Shown here piece after piece: positions 24,001 through 36,800 of a stretch of DNA of 64,000 bases; position 1 is the stretch's first letter, and every line of letters begins with the position of its first letter. The stretch comes from Atrichornis clamosus (lineage: Eukaryota > Chordata > Aves > Passeriformes > Menuridae). The notes beneath the pieces are model-generated. The model saw only the letters and a program-made list of their open reading frames with translations, did no database searches and was not told the DNA's origin. The DNA is taken from the NCBI GenBank assembly GCA_013400975.1, contig WBMZ01002955.1, positions 1 through 64,000 on the forward strand. Reading direction: 5' to 3'. The position numbers and the translations under genes were made by a program.

Positions 24001-27000
24001 CTGTTTTGCATAGAGCTCGTTTTGTTCCAGCAAACAGAATTATTTAAGGATGTAGAAAGATAACTAAGTGCTTAAACACATATAAGCATATAACTGGGTT
24101 CATAACTGGTCATAAAAAATGGAACAAGGATTATAAATACAAAAAGGAGGGAGTGACAGCAAAATATAAAGCTGAAAACCAAGGACATTATAATTTTATA
24201 ATACTTTGACTTAAAATCACACTTGCTTTTCTATTTTTTTTAAATCACTTAGGATAACTATTCAAAACTGTTCATCATGTTGAAAACATTAACATTCTTC
24301 AGTACAAAGTCTTTGTTACCACTGTTGCCTCTAGAGTAGTCTCATTCATGTTGGTTTGAAATCCTTCTGGGATATTTGGAAACCCACAACAACATACTGC
24401 AGAATAAACAATATTTCTTTCAGGTTTATACTCTGGTAACAGCAAAGGAACACAACGAGAAAGGTTTTATTGTGCTGGGAGCCCTAGCAACAGCATCCCA
24501 ATCTCAAAAAGTTAATCCCCTGTTTCATCACATCCTGATACCTTGCTGATAATCCCTACTGTAACTGTTCACGTGTCGCCTTCTGTAAATTCCTAAAGGT
24601 AAAATGTGCCTGGTTTCACAGACAGGAAATACTTCCTTATTTCAAATGATAGAAAATGAAATTAAAATTGTTTCAGTAAGAAATCAAAAGAATTCTACGG
24701 GGCAAATCCCCTTTACTTGTATGTGTGAAATGGGTTTCACTAGAAGAGCACAGAGAGCCACACAGGAAGCTGCTGAAGACAACTGGGATTAAAGAAAGGT
24801 TTGAAGCTGATCACATGACATGAACCAAGCAAGACTAGTGAATAGTATTTTTAAATGATATATTAAAGAAGTAGATAAGCTCTGAGACAGATACTTTATT
24901 CCAGAACTTTTATAATATGTCTTCATTTTCTCTGCTCTATATCATATCACCAATAGTGGGTTGTTTTTTATTGCACTTAAGCTGTAGAGCATCAGAAAAA
25001 TATGCCTTGTGTTCCGTGTTACCCAAACATGACATATGAGTTTTCTTTGCAGCTTTTCTTTAGTGCTAAGCACTTACAGAAAATTTTTTGCATGTTGAGA
25101 GCCAGGGTCACAGCTGGAGAATGGCTGCAAAGAACTGTATGGGTCTTCACTGAACAGGGAAGGAAACCATGTAGATCTTTCCACTTGAAATTTTTGTAGC
25201 TCCCTGTTTTAGGCATCTAAGCCACAGTCCCTTCTTAGCTACAGAAAGCAGTTGTATGGAGATTCAGGCCATCCAACTACAGTGGTTGAAGGAAGGTTTT
25301 GAAGAAGCCTCTTTTCTTACTCTCTAGAGAGGGAAATGCTGCAGTATGATGTGTAAGTTGTTGACATTGCATACTTCATCAAATCGCTCCAGATTCTAGT
25401 GATTTTGCATGCAAAGTCTCAAGGACTGTATCTAAGGGGTATATTTTCATATTGTTTATGTTGCAGAATATCAACACTACAGAGAAATTCAGGAGAGGAG
25501 CTGGTGATCCACATCCACTTTCCTAGGATCAGCCTCAAAACCTCATTTTCAGAGTCTAGTTCTACTCCTGCTCCAAAAGGGAGTTTTGCCAATGAAGCCT
25601 AGCAGCCCATGTTTTTGTGTCCTTACCCTTAGTAAGTTCACTGTTGAATGGCAAAACAGGCAGCTCAAAAAATCTCCTGCCAACCACCACTACACACACG
25701 TTTCCTTGATGCTGTAGAAAGCAGAGGGTTTTTACCGTGGGCTCTGCTGCACAATCAGCAAACAACAGGCTCTGATAGCTGCTGCTATCCCTGTGCAGCC
25801 TTGGATGGCCTTGGAGGAGAGAAGAGGCAAAGAGCACCAGAGTAGGCTACAGGTTCATACCTGCTCTAATTTACTCCCTTGAGTTTCACAACCATTTTAG
25901 CAACACTGACACAGAAAGTTACAAAAACTTCTCATTAATATGTTTTGATTGTCTTTCAGCCTGACGAATCTTAAACAGCCCTCTTTAAGTCATCTATAGA
26001 CAGCAAACATTTAGTGTTTTATATATACAAATTGCTACTTGCATGTCCAAAGAAATTGTGTGTCAACATTTAGATAAATGTTCACATACTTTCTGTATAG
26101 CATGGAGCAAAACAGCCTGATCTGTGGAGCACAGATCCTAATAGAGCTGGGATTTTTGTCACAGTTTGTGCCAACAGTATCCTTTGAACACTCAATGAAT
26201 AAGGACTTCTCTTTCTTTCAAGCAAATCTTCTGTCTTAAGAAAAATAAAGTTATGTGGAACTTGCAGTATATAGAACTATTTCCTTCATCGTCTATAAAT
26301 CAATATATGTTTCAAGATTTAGACGTAAGACATGCCAGAATTAGAGACATTGCTGTTAGTTCCAAAGGGAGTTGACAAAAGCAAAACAGATTTGAAAGAT
26401 ACCTTCATTAGAACATTTCTTGTAACAAGAACAGGAAAAAATCTCTCCTTCAGCTGCAGAAGAAAAAAAAAGAACACACAAGAACAAGAGGTGTTCTTTG
26501 AAATTTATTTTATTTTATTTAACATTTATGAGTGAAATCTCTGTGTTTTTGTTTCAAACATCCAAAGTCCAGTTCTCCCTCAGAAACATCTTAGGTCCTG
26601 TTACTGTTTATCCCTAAATCCCTGCTAGCCAAGACTCAGGATTTTTTTTTTTTTTTTGTGTGTCACTGGTGTACTGTGGTGAGCCTGGGAAGAGCAGTGT
26701 CTTCATTGTGATTTGTTATGTTGCAGACTAATCTTCATATGAATGTGTCACACAGTGGACACATCTAACCTTTTGCATGCTCAGCTGTTCTGTTTTGATA
26801 AAGAACTCTGAGAAAAGTAGCCAAGTAAAATATAGCACGTTTTACATTAGTAGCACCCCTTGCCCCAAAGCATGCCTTTACCAGAAAGGTGTCCTTAGTA
26901 GTCAAATTTCTATTAACAGTGGAATTTAAGGGGTATGAGACATGCCCCTTTAGAATAAAACATGCAATGAGCTTGTGGGCTTCCTATGCCACTAATGGCT

Positions 27001-28093
27001 GCTCTAGTATATATGCTCTGGATTAAAAGACTTTCAGTGTACTCAATAAAATGAAATTATTCTCAATGTAACAAGTTAATGCAGTGCCTGTTCAGTTTGT
27101 GGAAATTCTCAGAAATAATTACTTAAAGGACTGGAAAGTTAATTGCATTCTCTGGACCTTTGATACTGGATTTCACAACAGGCTCTGTTGTAAGCACATT
27201 CTTTTATATGTTAAACCACACCTTTACATATCCTACCATTCCTGTTCTACTTGATTTCAAGATTTTGGAGACATCCATTGAGTACATCTTGAAAGTGTCT
27301 TCTTAGATCCTCTCTGCTCTTGGATTTTTCCGTCATTTTTCCTAGATACAACTCCAAACACCTTGATTATCTATATACCTCAGATAAGAATTTTTCCAGT
27401 TATATAGAACTTATTTCTGTGTTACATCTGCCCACCATTTCAGCCTTCCAGGCAGAACAGCTATGACAGGGCATCAACCATAACAGCTTTTTTACTATAT
27501 TTTGTACAAAGAAACTACTATGCTTAAACTTTTTGAGTTGTAAATATACCTGAGCTAGTTTGAAAGAGACTGCATAAATATTTAGTTTGGGATCTTGATG
27601 GGTCCTGTAGTCTGTCCTTAGCCTCTTGGTATTTCGGCTTTGCTATTGTCAAGATGCAAGTTGGAAAGTTTAAGAGTCTCTCTGAGCTGCAATTTGTCTT
27701 CTATGTCCTGACGTAGACATAATGTTAAAAATAAGAGGGCTGTCTGTGCCTCTCTGCAGAGGAGGCTGAGGTTCTAGCTGCTGCAGTTGTGACCTATGTG
27801 ATGTGCCTGACAACTGGAATGGAAGAAGGAACATGAAAAGTAATCTTCTGTTATTAGAAAAACACATACAACACCATGTGGTGAAAAATAAAGTCAATTC
27901 TATGTAAATAGCAAGAAGCATAGAAGCTTAACCAGTCAATACAAACGGAGGCAATCAAACACACTAAACCCATTTTTGCTCTACACTGCAATCTGACTTT
28001 ATACTTGTTTTGAATGCTTTAACATGTGAAAGGGAAACAGTGGCTGAAAACCTAAAGAAATCTGGATGTGACTCAAGTATTAATATAGATAAG
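18061..28093. other. Long non-coding stretch with a possible regulatory cluster
   Basis: Ten kilobases without a recognisable gene or element. At 18217-18597 four TGATAA/TTATCA hexamers and one TGATAG cluster (see findings). At 19140-19490 lysine/glutamate-rich frames on the plus strand are closed by stops and not identifiable. 20-25 kb is AT-rich. A T16 homopolymer is at 26642-26657. Frames of 60-101 codons elsewhere carry no motif I recognise. Confidence 0.5.
26642..26657. repeat. T16 homopolymer
   Basis: Sixteen consecutive T residues followed by GTGTGTC. Such a run could be the remnant of a retroposed poly(A) tail in minus sense, but no retropseudogene is recognisable beside it. Confidence 0.8.
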
Positions 28094-28632
28094 TGTCCTG
28101 GGTCTGATTGGGGTGGAGTTAACTTTCTGCTTGGTAGCCAACTATAGTGCTGTTTTGAATCTGGGACCAAAACAGAGTTGATAACACAGGGATGTTTTAG
28201 CTGTTTCTGATCAGTGCTTGCTCACTGTCAAGACTTTCTCTATTTCTCTCTCTGCCAGAGAGCAGGCTGGGGTTTGGCAAGAATCTGGAATGGGGCACAG
28301 CCAGGACACATGGCCCAAACTGACCAAAGAAGTATCCCATACTGTACGGAATATGATAAAACTGGATAAAACTCAGTAAAAACTTGGGAAGGGGACTAGA
28401 TTTTCCAAACTAGCTGCTCAGAGACTGGCTGGGCATCAGTGTGCTGTTGGGTGGCAGTGAGTATGGTCTTTGCACCACTTGTTTCCTTCCGCTGTTGGCT
28501 TCACTTCAACTGTCTTTATCTCAGGCTTCGAGGGTTTTTTGCTTTTGGTTTTCTAATTGTGTTTCCAATCCCTCCATGGGAGAATGAGCGAGTTGCTGTT
28601 TGGTGCTTAGTTGTTGGCCAGGGTTAACATCA
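28094..28632 (+). mobile_element. Solo ERVL-type LTR (endogenous retrovirus)
   Basis: The element opens with TGTCCTGGGTCTGATTGGGG. It passes through TGATAACACAGGGATGTTTT, GAGAGCAGGCTGGGGTTTGG, GGGGCACAGCCAGGACACAT and AATGAGCGAGTTGCTGTTTG, and ends near GGCCAGGGTTAACATCA. These blocks in this order are those of avian ERVL-like LTRs, and many pair with the minus-strand LTR at 7940-8529 (GTTGATAACACA is shared exactly). No retroviral genes flank it, so it is a solo LTR. The 3' boundary is uncertain by a few bases and no 5-bp target duplication was recognised. The 62-codon plus frame at 28439-28627 lies inside it and is not a gene. Confidence 0.85.
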
Positions 28633-31224
28633 ACCCTCTAGAGCCTGTCAGTTCCTTTTTTTAGAGAAGTATAAAATAGGAGACAACAGCCTAATTATAA
28701 ATTCAATCTTTTCTCATAGTTGTTCTGGAATCATGTCACTGTAATTGCTGAGTATAAATGTCAAATATATTTAAAAATAAAGGGGTTTCAGCCTTCTCCT
28801 AAATCAAAATGGTAGAACTGTAAAACTATAGTGGCAACTAGTATTACCTATATTAAAAAGGGCATTTTAAGAGAGGATAAGGTATGTGAAGACCATATGT
28901 ATGAGTAAAATGTATTCACATCTTCAGTTTATATTCCATATAGTATATTACTGAAATAATGAACCCCATGCACTCAATTTAACACCTTTGACACCTTCTA
29001 CTTCCTTGGCATTTTTCAAATTGGAAATCTTTTTATAGAGAGCGCTTCACTTAAATTGCTCAAAGTTGACAATCCCACGTCAATGAAACCAAAATTTTCT
29101 GCCAAAAGCGGAGACCAAGGGCAGCAGCAAACCCTATTTCAGAGTTCAGTTCCCATTATTTCAGGGATGGGCAAAATTATCAAGGGAGTGAAAAATAGTC
29201 TCAAATATATGAACCTGTCTTCAAAATTCTTTCTGTTTTTAGATTTCACTCTCTTAACTTCAGCTTCTTCTCTTCCCACAGCTTTCACAATACAAAGGGC
29301 AAACCTCAGAATAATCTGATAAGTACTTACATATTTGTAGATTCATTCTCATCCAAGTGAGGCCTCCCCACAGCATGAAGGTCTAAAAATATACTTCCCA
29401 GAGAATTATACAACCTGAAGAAAATTCACAGAACTAAAAAAATAAATCTAAATCAAAGACTCTTTATGCTTAAAATTCTGAATTAGCCAATTTGATAATA
29501 CAATGAGAATTTTGTGTATATTTTTATTTTATCCAAACAATTAGACATCCTGAATTTATATGACAGACGCTGAAGCTGATGGGGAAAGGACAGCAGAGTT
29601 GATTACTTTGCTTCATTCATAATGCAGATTTCTTCTCCTCCCAACATGTGAAACATCTCAGTGATTTTATGTTCTCCCTCCCTTTCTCAAAAAGTACCGA
29701 TGAAAATATCTTCCCCCTGACTGAGCAGATAGTTAATTTTAAATTAAACATCTGTGTCCAGGCACAATGAACATAGATCTCTGTTGCATAGCAAATGACT
29801 TGCAACTGGAGTTACCAGCATTTGGGGGTTTGACCTCCAAACAGTTAATCAACATTTGCCTTAAGTGAGTAGTATGAGACTGATTCTATTAGAGATAATG
29901 CAAAAAGGTTTTACAGTTTGAGTCCAGTTCTCTGTGTGCAAGGATGGTGTTATTGGTGGCTGTGTAAAGGAGCTGAGAATCTACTGGAGGTTACAGCAGA
30001 GACACTTTGGGAAGCATGGAGTAGTTGTGTTCTTTATTTTCACACTGGATGAAAAATCTTTTGGGAGGCAAGATTCATTGCTTTCCTGGAGGAATAATTG
30101 CAGATGAACTTTCAAAAAATGAAAGTTAAAAAGCTTTTTGGTAAGACAGGACAGGACTTTGAATATGGAATCCACTCCATGGTGATAAAACATCAATAAA
30201 ACATTATGTTGCTTAGGCATAAAACAAGGACAGAAATTTTGAGCTCAGAGGGAAGCAATCCCCTGAAACGCTTCAGTTCCTTTGGTGTAAGGGAGAAATA
30301 ATCATCTCTGAAGGTCTCACCTCCTCAGTAGAGGAACACAAGTCAGGCCATTTATCCCTCTGGAAGCCTCCAGTCACCTCTTCACATGCAAATAAGAAAG
30401 GACTGGAAGAGACTGCATCACCAGACTGGAAAATGCTTGATGCAAGTTAGATACCTGAGGTGGACAGGTTGGTTCCTAGCCTGTTTTTCTTCCTGATAGC
30501 CTGTTGTATTTATTCCGGCAATTTTTCTTTTGTATTGTAAATTGCTCAAGAAGTCATTTGATCAAGCATGTCATCTACATTTCTTCTTGCCACGTGTGAG
30601 TTAAGTTTACATTTAATTCACCTGTGTGTAATATAAAGTAATTTCACAATGACTGGCCACTAAACCGTACTTAATTCAGCCATGCAGAACTGCAAATCAC
30701 AAAGCAATGAATCACTGTTTATGTAAACCTGGAAATCTAGCTCTGTGCTAAGAATAATTCAATCTATCTATAAAAAGGATTGTACATAAATAGCTTCTCC
30801 CCTCTAACATGTTTCACATTGGTTGAAGTTTTCCAAGGACTGGTTCTTTTCTTTCATCTTTTGAAAGTTCAGTTATGAAAGCAAGGCCATAAGTGCTAAC
30901 AGCAGACCAATTGAGGAGAAAAAGCTTCTTGTGACTCCTCTCACCCCTTCATTTGTACATGTTCTCTTTTTCAAACAATTCTCCAAAACAATGTATTTCT
31001 CTGAATGGAATTATAGGAATATGCTTAGGTATTTGGTTACTCTCTGATCTCATTTCTATGTTTTCAAAGTCTAATTTTAAGGTTAATTTAAATCAACATC
31101 AAATGCAGTCAAGCACTTGAAACCAAGCATTGCATTCTTCTGAGAAAGTGCGTAGCATGTCTCTGGGCCTCTACACAAGTGCTAATTCCTTTAATGCTTT
31201 TCTGGCTCTTCAGTCTACTCCAGT
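28633..31224. other. Non-coding unique DNA
   Basis: AT-rich sequence without recognised repeats. A 52-bp minus-strand segment at 29331-29382 is open in one frame and has consensus-like acceptor (TATATTTTTAG) and donor (GTAAGTAC). Frames of 62-87 codons (29056-29319 plus, 29617-29805 and 29981-30220 minus) show nothing identifiable. Confidence 0.5.
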
Positions 31225-31595
31225 ATGTCCATGTCTTCCCTGTACCGAGCAGCCCAGACCTGGATCGAGCCTGCCAGGTGTGTCTCTCTGGTAATTAGCA
31301 GAGGGGAAGGATCACTTCCTTTGGCCTGCTGGCAGCAGTCCTCTTAGTGCAGACCAGAGAACTGTTGGCCTTGTTTGCCCTGAGGGGGCCTTACTGGCAG
31401 AGGTTGGCTTGTTGTCCACCAGAATCCTCAGGGCCTTTTCTGCAAAGCTTCCTTCTAGCTGGTGGGTTCCCAGCCTGTGCTAGTACATGAGGTTATTCCT
31501 CTCCATTTGAAGGGCTTTGCTTTTCCCTTTGCTGAACACCATGAGATTCTAGCTGATCCATTTCTCCCCTCTTTCAAGGTCACTGTCAACTTGAA
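31225..31595 (-). mobile_element. Old CR1 LINE fragment (RT coding part)
   Basis: Read on the plus strand, blocks such as AGAGGGGAAGGATCACTTCC, CTTGTTGTCCACCAGAATCC, CCAGCCTGTGCTAGTACATG and TGGTTATTCCT-like sequence correspond to the reverse complement of the avian CR1 reverse-transcriptase 3' part. Many substitutions and small gaps mark it as an older insertion than the copies at 10504 or 17800. Both ends are truncated and no open frame survives. Confidence 0.85.
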
Positions 31596-33756
31596 CCCAG
31601 GTCTATAATTTGCTTTTCAGGTAATGTATAGTAAAGCCAGCTCATGAACTCGGATTAAAACCCAATCCATATTCATTATGAGGACCAAAACTTAATTTTT
31701 GTTTGAAGTAGAGTTGCTCTTTTAGAGAAGTATTCAAATGTATTTGCCATTTTCAAGTAATATGTGAAGACAAAAAAAATTCTTCATTTTGCCCCAGGCT
31801 ATAGCCCTTGACACCTGTGTGAAAAATCCCATTTCATTTTTTGCTAAGAATGCATCTATCTTTGACTTGCAGTTAGCAGAATTTCATCCTTTAGATTGGA
31901 AACCTATGTATTCTCAGGCTTAACCTTCCCATATGGAAACTCTAGTCTATGGTTAATTGTATTTTTCTTTAAGTCTCAAAAAATTTTCTGAGTTTCCAAT
32001 AGCTGTCATGGTAAGATGTATGTCCTCCCTCATTTCATCATTCCCTTGTGTCTCTGAGTCGTCTTTACACTCTCTCTAGCTGTCAAAAGTGGAACACCAT
32101 ACCATGTCCTGATAGTAGTTACACTGATACTAATAATTCAGTAGTAACAGAGTTAGGGTTTGTTTGCCTAATTGTAGATGTCTAGTGAAAATTTGAGTGG
32201 TATCTTGCTTAACTTCCATTTGCCACACCAAATGGGTATTTTTCTCTGGTAAGTCCTTTGTCATTCCTTTGCAAGGTGGTCTTGTGTTTTGGGCACTGAA
32301 CAGCCCTTCCTACATACAGCACCAGTCACCTCTTCTGGCAGCTTTCTACGCTCAGTGTCCCTACACAGTTCATCAGTTAATGCATACATTCACTCTATCA
32401 TGTTAATCTCTTCATCATAAAATTCCATGAGAAGTTATGTTCATCTAAATATTTATCCCTAGTTTTTTTCAGAGCAATTTCTTCCCGGGTTAGCAGCTGT
32501 TATTCAGCTTGTCCTCAGTCTTACTATTTTTCTTGGCTTTGGTTTTACATTTCACTTGGTGCTGAAATTTCCACTTTGCTGAGCAAATTAGAATATCTTC
32601 AAACCATATTCTCATTATGGTTCCAATTTTCTCAGTCTTTGAATATCACGAAGCTGTGTAATAATATAAGAAAATTGTTTTTAAGTTGCATTCCAAAGGC
32701 TAGAAGGATTTAATTTTTTTAAATGTCCCTTTAAAGTGATTTATTCCTTATGATTATAGGTAGAGACATACCAATCATCCTTTGAATGAAAGGCATACTT
32801 CTTTTATATCATTCATTCTCTTAAATAATTTAGTATAGTTTAACATTTCAGATGCCTTATAGAAACCTAAACATATCAACCTTGTGTAATCTCAGTCTAT
32901 TTCATTTTCTCTTCTGCAGTTTGAAGAATTATAGGGTTCCCTGTTTACTGGACATTTTGTCCTTTGGCTTTGATTTGGTACATACTTTAAGAAAGGTACA
33001 TCAGCGTTAAGACTGTCAGACTGATGCAGTCATACAGATGCAAGAGATTTATTTAAATGAAAGGAAAAGTGGATTTTAGTCTTGCTGATGCTAATGGGCC
33101 AGTACATCTTCATGAATCATAAAAGAACAAAGTGCCCTCGTCTATCCAAATATTTAGCTAAAGTCTCAAAGGATAGCACCCTGAGGGTACCTTGAGGACA
33201 AGGAGAAAATAGCAGCTATAGCAGAAGGAGCAGCAGAATGCAATTCGAGCTGCACCATACCACTGTTTATTGTCCCAGGGCAGGAATTGAAGAGGATTCT
33301 GAAATCATACGAACCTCCTGAAAAGATATCTGTGTTCGAGATCAATATCAAAGGTTGCCGCTAGGAGGAGGCAAGGGGGAACTATTTGTTTCTGCTTAGT
33401 GGGGCTGGCTTTTGGATCCTGTGGGCTCAGTAGAAGGTGCAGAATAGTTCTGAGCTGAGAGAATGTTTGTCCATCTGTCTCTCATGTGCTCTTTGTGTTT
33501 CAGTGGGAACATGGCAGGAAAGGTACCTTGGGAATATTGTCAAGTGGGACTTTTTGCTCCACTCGTGTGGGAGATGACTCATTACTGTTTGATTCACCCA
33601 TCTCCCCAATATTTTTTTTCTAACAAAGGTTAAATGTTTAACTCCTGAATTCATTTTAGTATTGTTATGTCATCACTGATATTCCCCAGAGGTGTCATTT
33701 CCTTGTTCATGAAATTCTTGAACTGCAAGAAAAACTAAAACCAATTAATGAAGAAA

Positions 33757-33812
33757 AAACCAAAAAAAACCCCAAAAAACCCCCGAAACCCAAACAAACC
33801 AAAAAAACCCCC
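33757..33812 (-). repeat. A/C-rich tract, G-run side on minus strand
   Basis: The plus strand holds C-runs of 4 (33770-33773), 5 (33780-33784), 3 (33789-33791) and 5 (33808-33812) embedded in A-runs. The minus strand therefore has four G-runs of at least 3, with loops of about 16, 4 and 6 nt. That satisfies a relaxed G-quadruplex pattern but not the strict loop-of-7 rule. The minus-strand frame 33735-33971 reads mostly Phe and Gly through this tract and is meaningless. Confidence 0.7.
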
Positions 33813-36800
33813 ATCAAAATCAAACTCCAAAACCAATACAGGCGTAACTTTTATGTGTTTTATTATATATTTGTATGTGTATTTACCATAAAACGCATTT
33901 CCAAAAGCATAGTCATGTTTGGTTATCTTTGCATAACTAAAGAACTCATCTAGATGCTCCATAACAGGCACTTAAAACTGAAGAGAAACAGAAATATTTC
34001 CTTCAGAGCTATAAACATTCAAGTGACAATTAATTCTATTTTAAATTTTGTATTGAGTACTGTAGGGTAAAATAAAATTTGAAGGTAATTCCACATAAAA
34101 ATATATGTTCATTTTTTACACATATCCATACAAATCAATCTATTTCTATATATTTAAGATGGAACATTCTGCTACACTTCTTTCCATTCAACTTGTGCAT
34201 TAATGGAACAATAATGCTATTTTACCCTACTATCTAGGTACAAATATCTGGTGAGAGTGTGGACAAGATAGAGATAACCTAAGCTACAGTACTGTTGGAT
34301 GGTGGAAGCATGAAGAGGACATCTGCACAGCCCCTCCAACAGCACCCAGCTGTTCTCTTCCTCTCAGTGTTAAAATTGTGGTACTTCTTCTAGCCAGTTC
34401 ACTACTTTAAAAGTGTTTCCAGAATAACTTATTCAGATACGTAGGTGTTTTCCTTTAGTCCTGCTATCCAATCAACCTGCACGAGTATCTGTTTAAGAAT
34501 GTTTGCAGGACATTTAATCAGCAGGAGAAACTTACATTTATGAAGGTGATAGGAAATCCCCCGTGGATTTGTATCTAATTCAGTCATCTTTAAAGCTCAG
34601 TGTATTTACTGTTGCAGCTGGGGACTAGTACTGTCAAAAGATTCTCAGCAGTGAAAGAAAATTCAGCATCTCATCTGTCTAAAGCGAAATTCCCCAGGTT
34701 TCAGGAAGGTCTAACTCTTTTGCTAAATCAGGGAAATATAGTCATTTTTCCCTGAAAAACCTGAAGATGATTTTCCTGTATGGATGGAGACTAATGAAAG
34801 GGTTGAGCTTTAATATTTGATATTGAAAATGGAACCTACATTTTCAGCACAGAGAGAAAGAAATTGCCCTCAAATTTAAGAAACAAGCATCAACACTGTA
34901 AAAAGACTGAAAAAACCTCCTTACTACATCCTCCAAATCATACCAGATTTGAGCTGGCATGGCTATATGCCAGACTTTAGTACCATATACCATGCATAGT
35001 CCCTGGATCTTTTATCTCTTATGCTCAAATTCCACTTATTTCACCCTTATAGAGATGATAAACAAGTATCTGAAAACATTAACAAACTGAAAAAAAAAGC
35101 TTTCTGGGATTAGCCAGAATATTTTGCCTATTCATTTTCTTCCAGATCCTGTTGGAATTAATTTTTTTTTAAGGAGAAAATGGGAGCTAAGATGCTGTTC
35201 TAACCTTTTGATTAAAATGTGAAATATCATATAAGGATTTGTGCTGAATTAAGAAAGGTGCTGTAGCATTACATAATTCCAGAGGAACTGATGCAATGCT
35301 CTAGAACACAGTCTGAACCGTATTGTTCCTTACATTTAAGAAGATCTTGTCTTATTGTTATTTTAATTTTTGCAATACTAAGTCCAGATTCTTCAGACTG
35401 AAGCTTTCCCTTGATGCTCTGGGGTAGCACTGTATCTTTCATCGCTATTTTTGCTTGCAGGCATATTCCATCTCTGGTAATACACCACATCTTGCTTGAC
35501 AGAATGAGGAATAGACCAGATTGCTTGGTAAAACTAAGAAATGGAGAAAAGTTCGTTTGTAGTACCTATCTTACCAATTAAAAAAAAAATCAGCTAGGTA
35601 CCTAAGCACATACTCAAGGACTACTGCTGTCATTAATACTTCTGAGAAACTTAATGGCAAACACTCAATTCTCTGTTAAGCAAAACCTCCTGTGTCATCA
35701 GTAGTAGCAAAAGGGAAAAAAGGGAGCAGGTGAGGCAATAACAGTGCAGCTGTTCCCAAACTAAAGCACAAATTGAAGAATCATCTGGGGGAGGTGGGGA
35801 ATGGTCATGTAGTATTTTTTGTATTTAAAGCCAGATTGCATTGCTAAGTAGATATGGCTGTACAGTTCTCTTGGCTTGATTTTATATCTGAGAAAAGAAA
35901 TATTTGTGACTAATTTTCATCAAATACCAATATAGGGCTCAGATCCTGAATGTAGTTTACTCAAATTTCAGTTCATCACACAAGAAAAAATAACTCAAAT
36001 GGGAAGCAGGAACTTTGAAAAAGTCAGCCAAGGCAGAAACTTATCAGAAAACCAGCTCTGACATATGATGCCTCCATTTCCAAAAACAACTAGAATGTTA
36101 TCCAGTATAAATTAACTCTCTCAGAGATGTTCCAAATGGGAGCAACTATAATGATCATGATGCTTAAAAATAATTGTTTTTTCAAGCTCCTGGCTTCTGA
36201 ATCCAAGCCTCCTTTGCCCTACCCTGGACCTTGGGCTGGCATCTAAACAAGTTCTGTCCAAAATTCAGAGTGTCTTCATAGGTGGTTTGAAGGATGCCAG
36301 TGCAGAGAGTAGGAATGTTTGAGATAACTTTACATTTGCAGTGCAGACAACATTCTTATAAATTAATTAATCTCTGTACCCTGAGACCCAAATGGCTTTT
36401 CCTAACTAGTGGCTATGTTGTACAAACCTGGTGTTTTTCATGAACTTTTGCACTTTGAAGTCGTCATGCTGGACTGCAGTCATATGTATCACAAACACTG
36501 CTGTGAGAGGGCAGTAGTTGGTGGTCCCTGCACAGCACTGCCATGACCACATTGTCCTGGTTATTCTTTTCCAGCTGCAGAGCTTCCTAATGATGCATCA
36601 GCTTAGGCAGGAGATGCTCAAGTGTGCTGGCAAAACACCCTGTGTATGCTCTGCCTGACTCTAGAAAAGCTGCCTAAGCTGAGCCATGGTGCAAACTGCA
36701 GCAGAGTCAAGGATGTTCCTTATTTATACAGGGGAAGCAATAAAGGATGAGATTACTTCTCCTTTAAACAGCTGAACAGCATTCTTTATAAAGCATATGC

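Noticed and set aside
28089..28637. Target-site duplication around the plus-strand LTR
   Set aside because: ATAAG on the left and ACCCT on the right do not match, so no duplication can be claimed; the 3' boundary may be misplaced or eroded.
33331..33341. GTTCGAGATC as a tRNA or SINE B box
   Set aside because: No A box at the right distance and no cloverleaf can be folded from the flanks.
33735..33971. 78-codon minus frame
   Set aside because: The C-terminal half is Phe/Gly from a C/A simple tract; compositional artefact.
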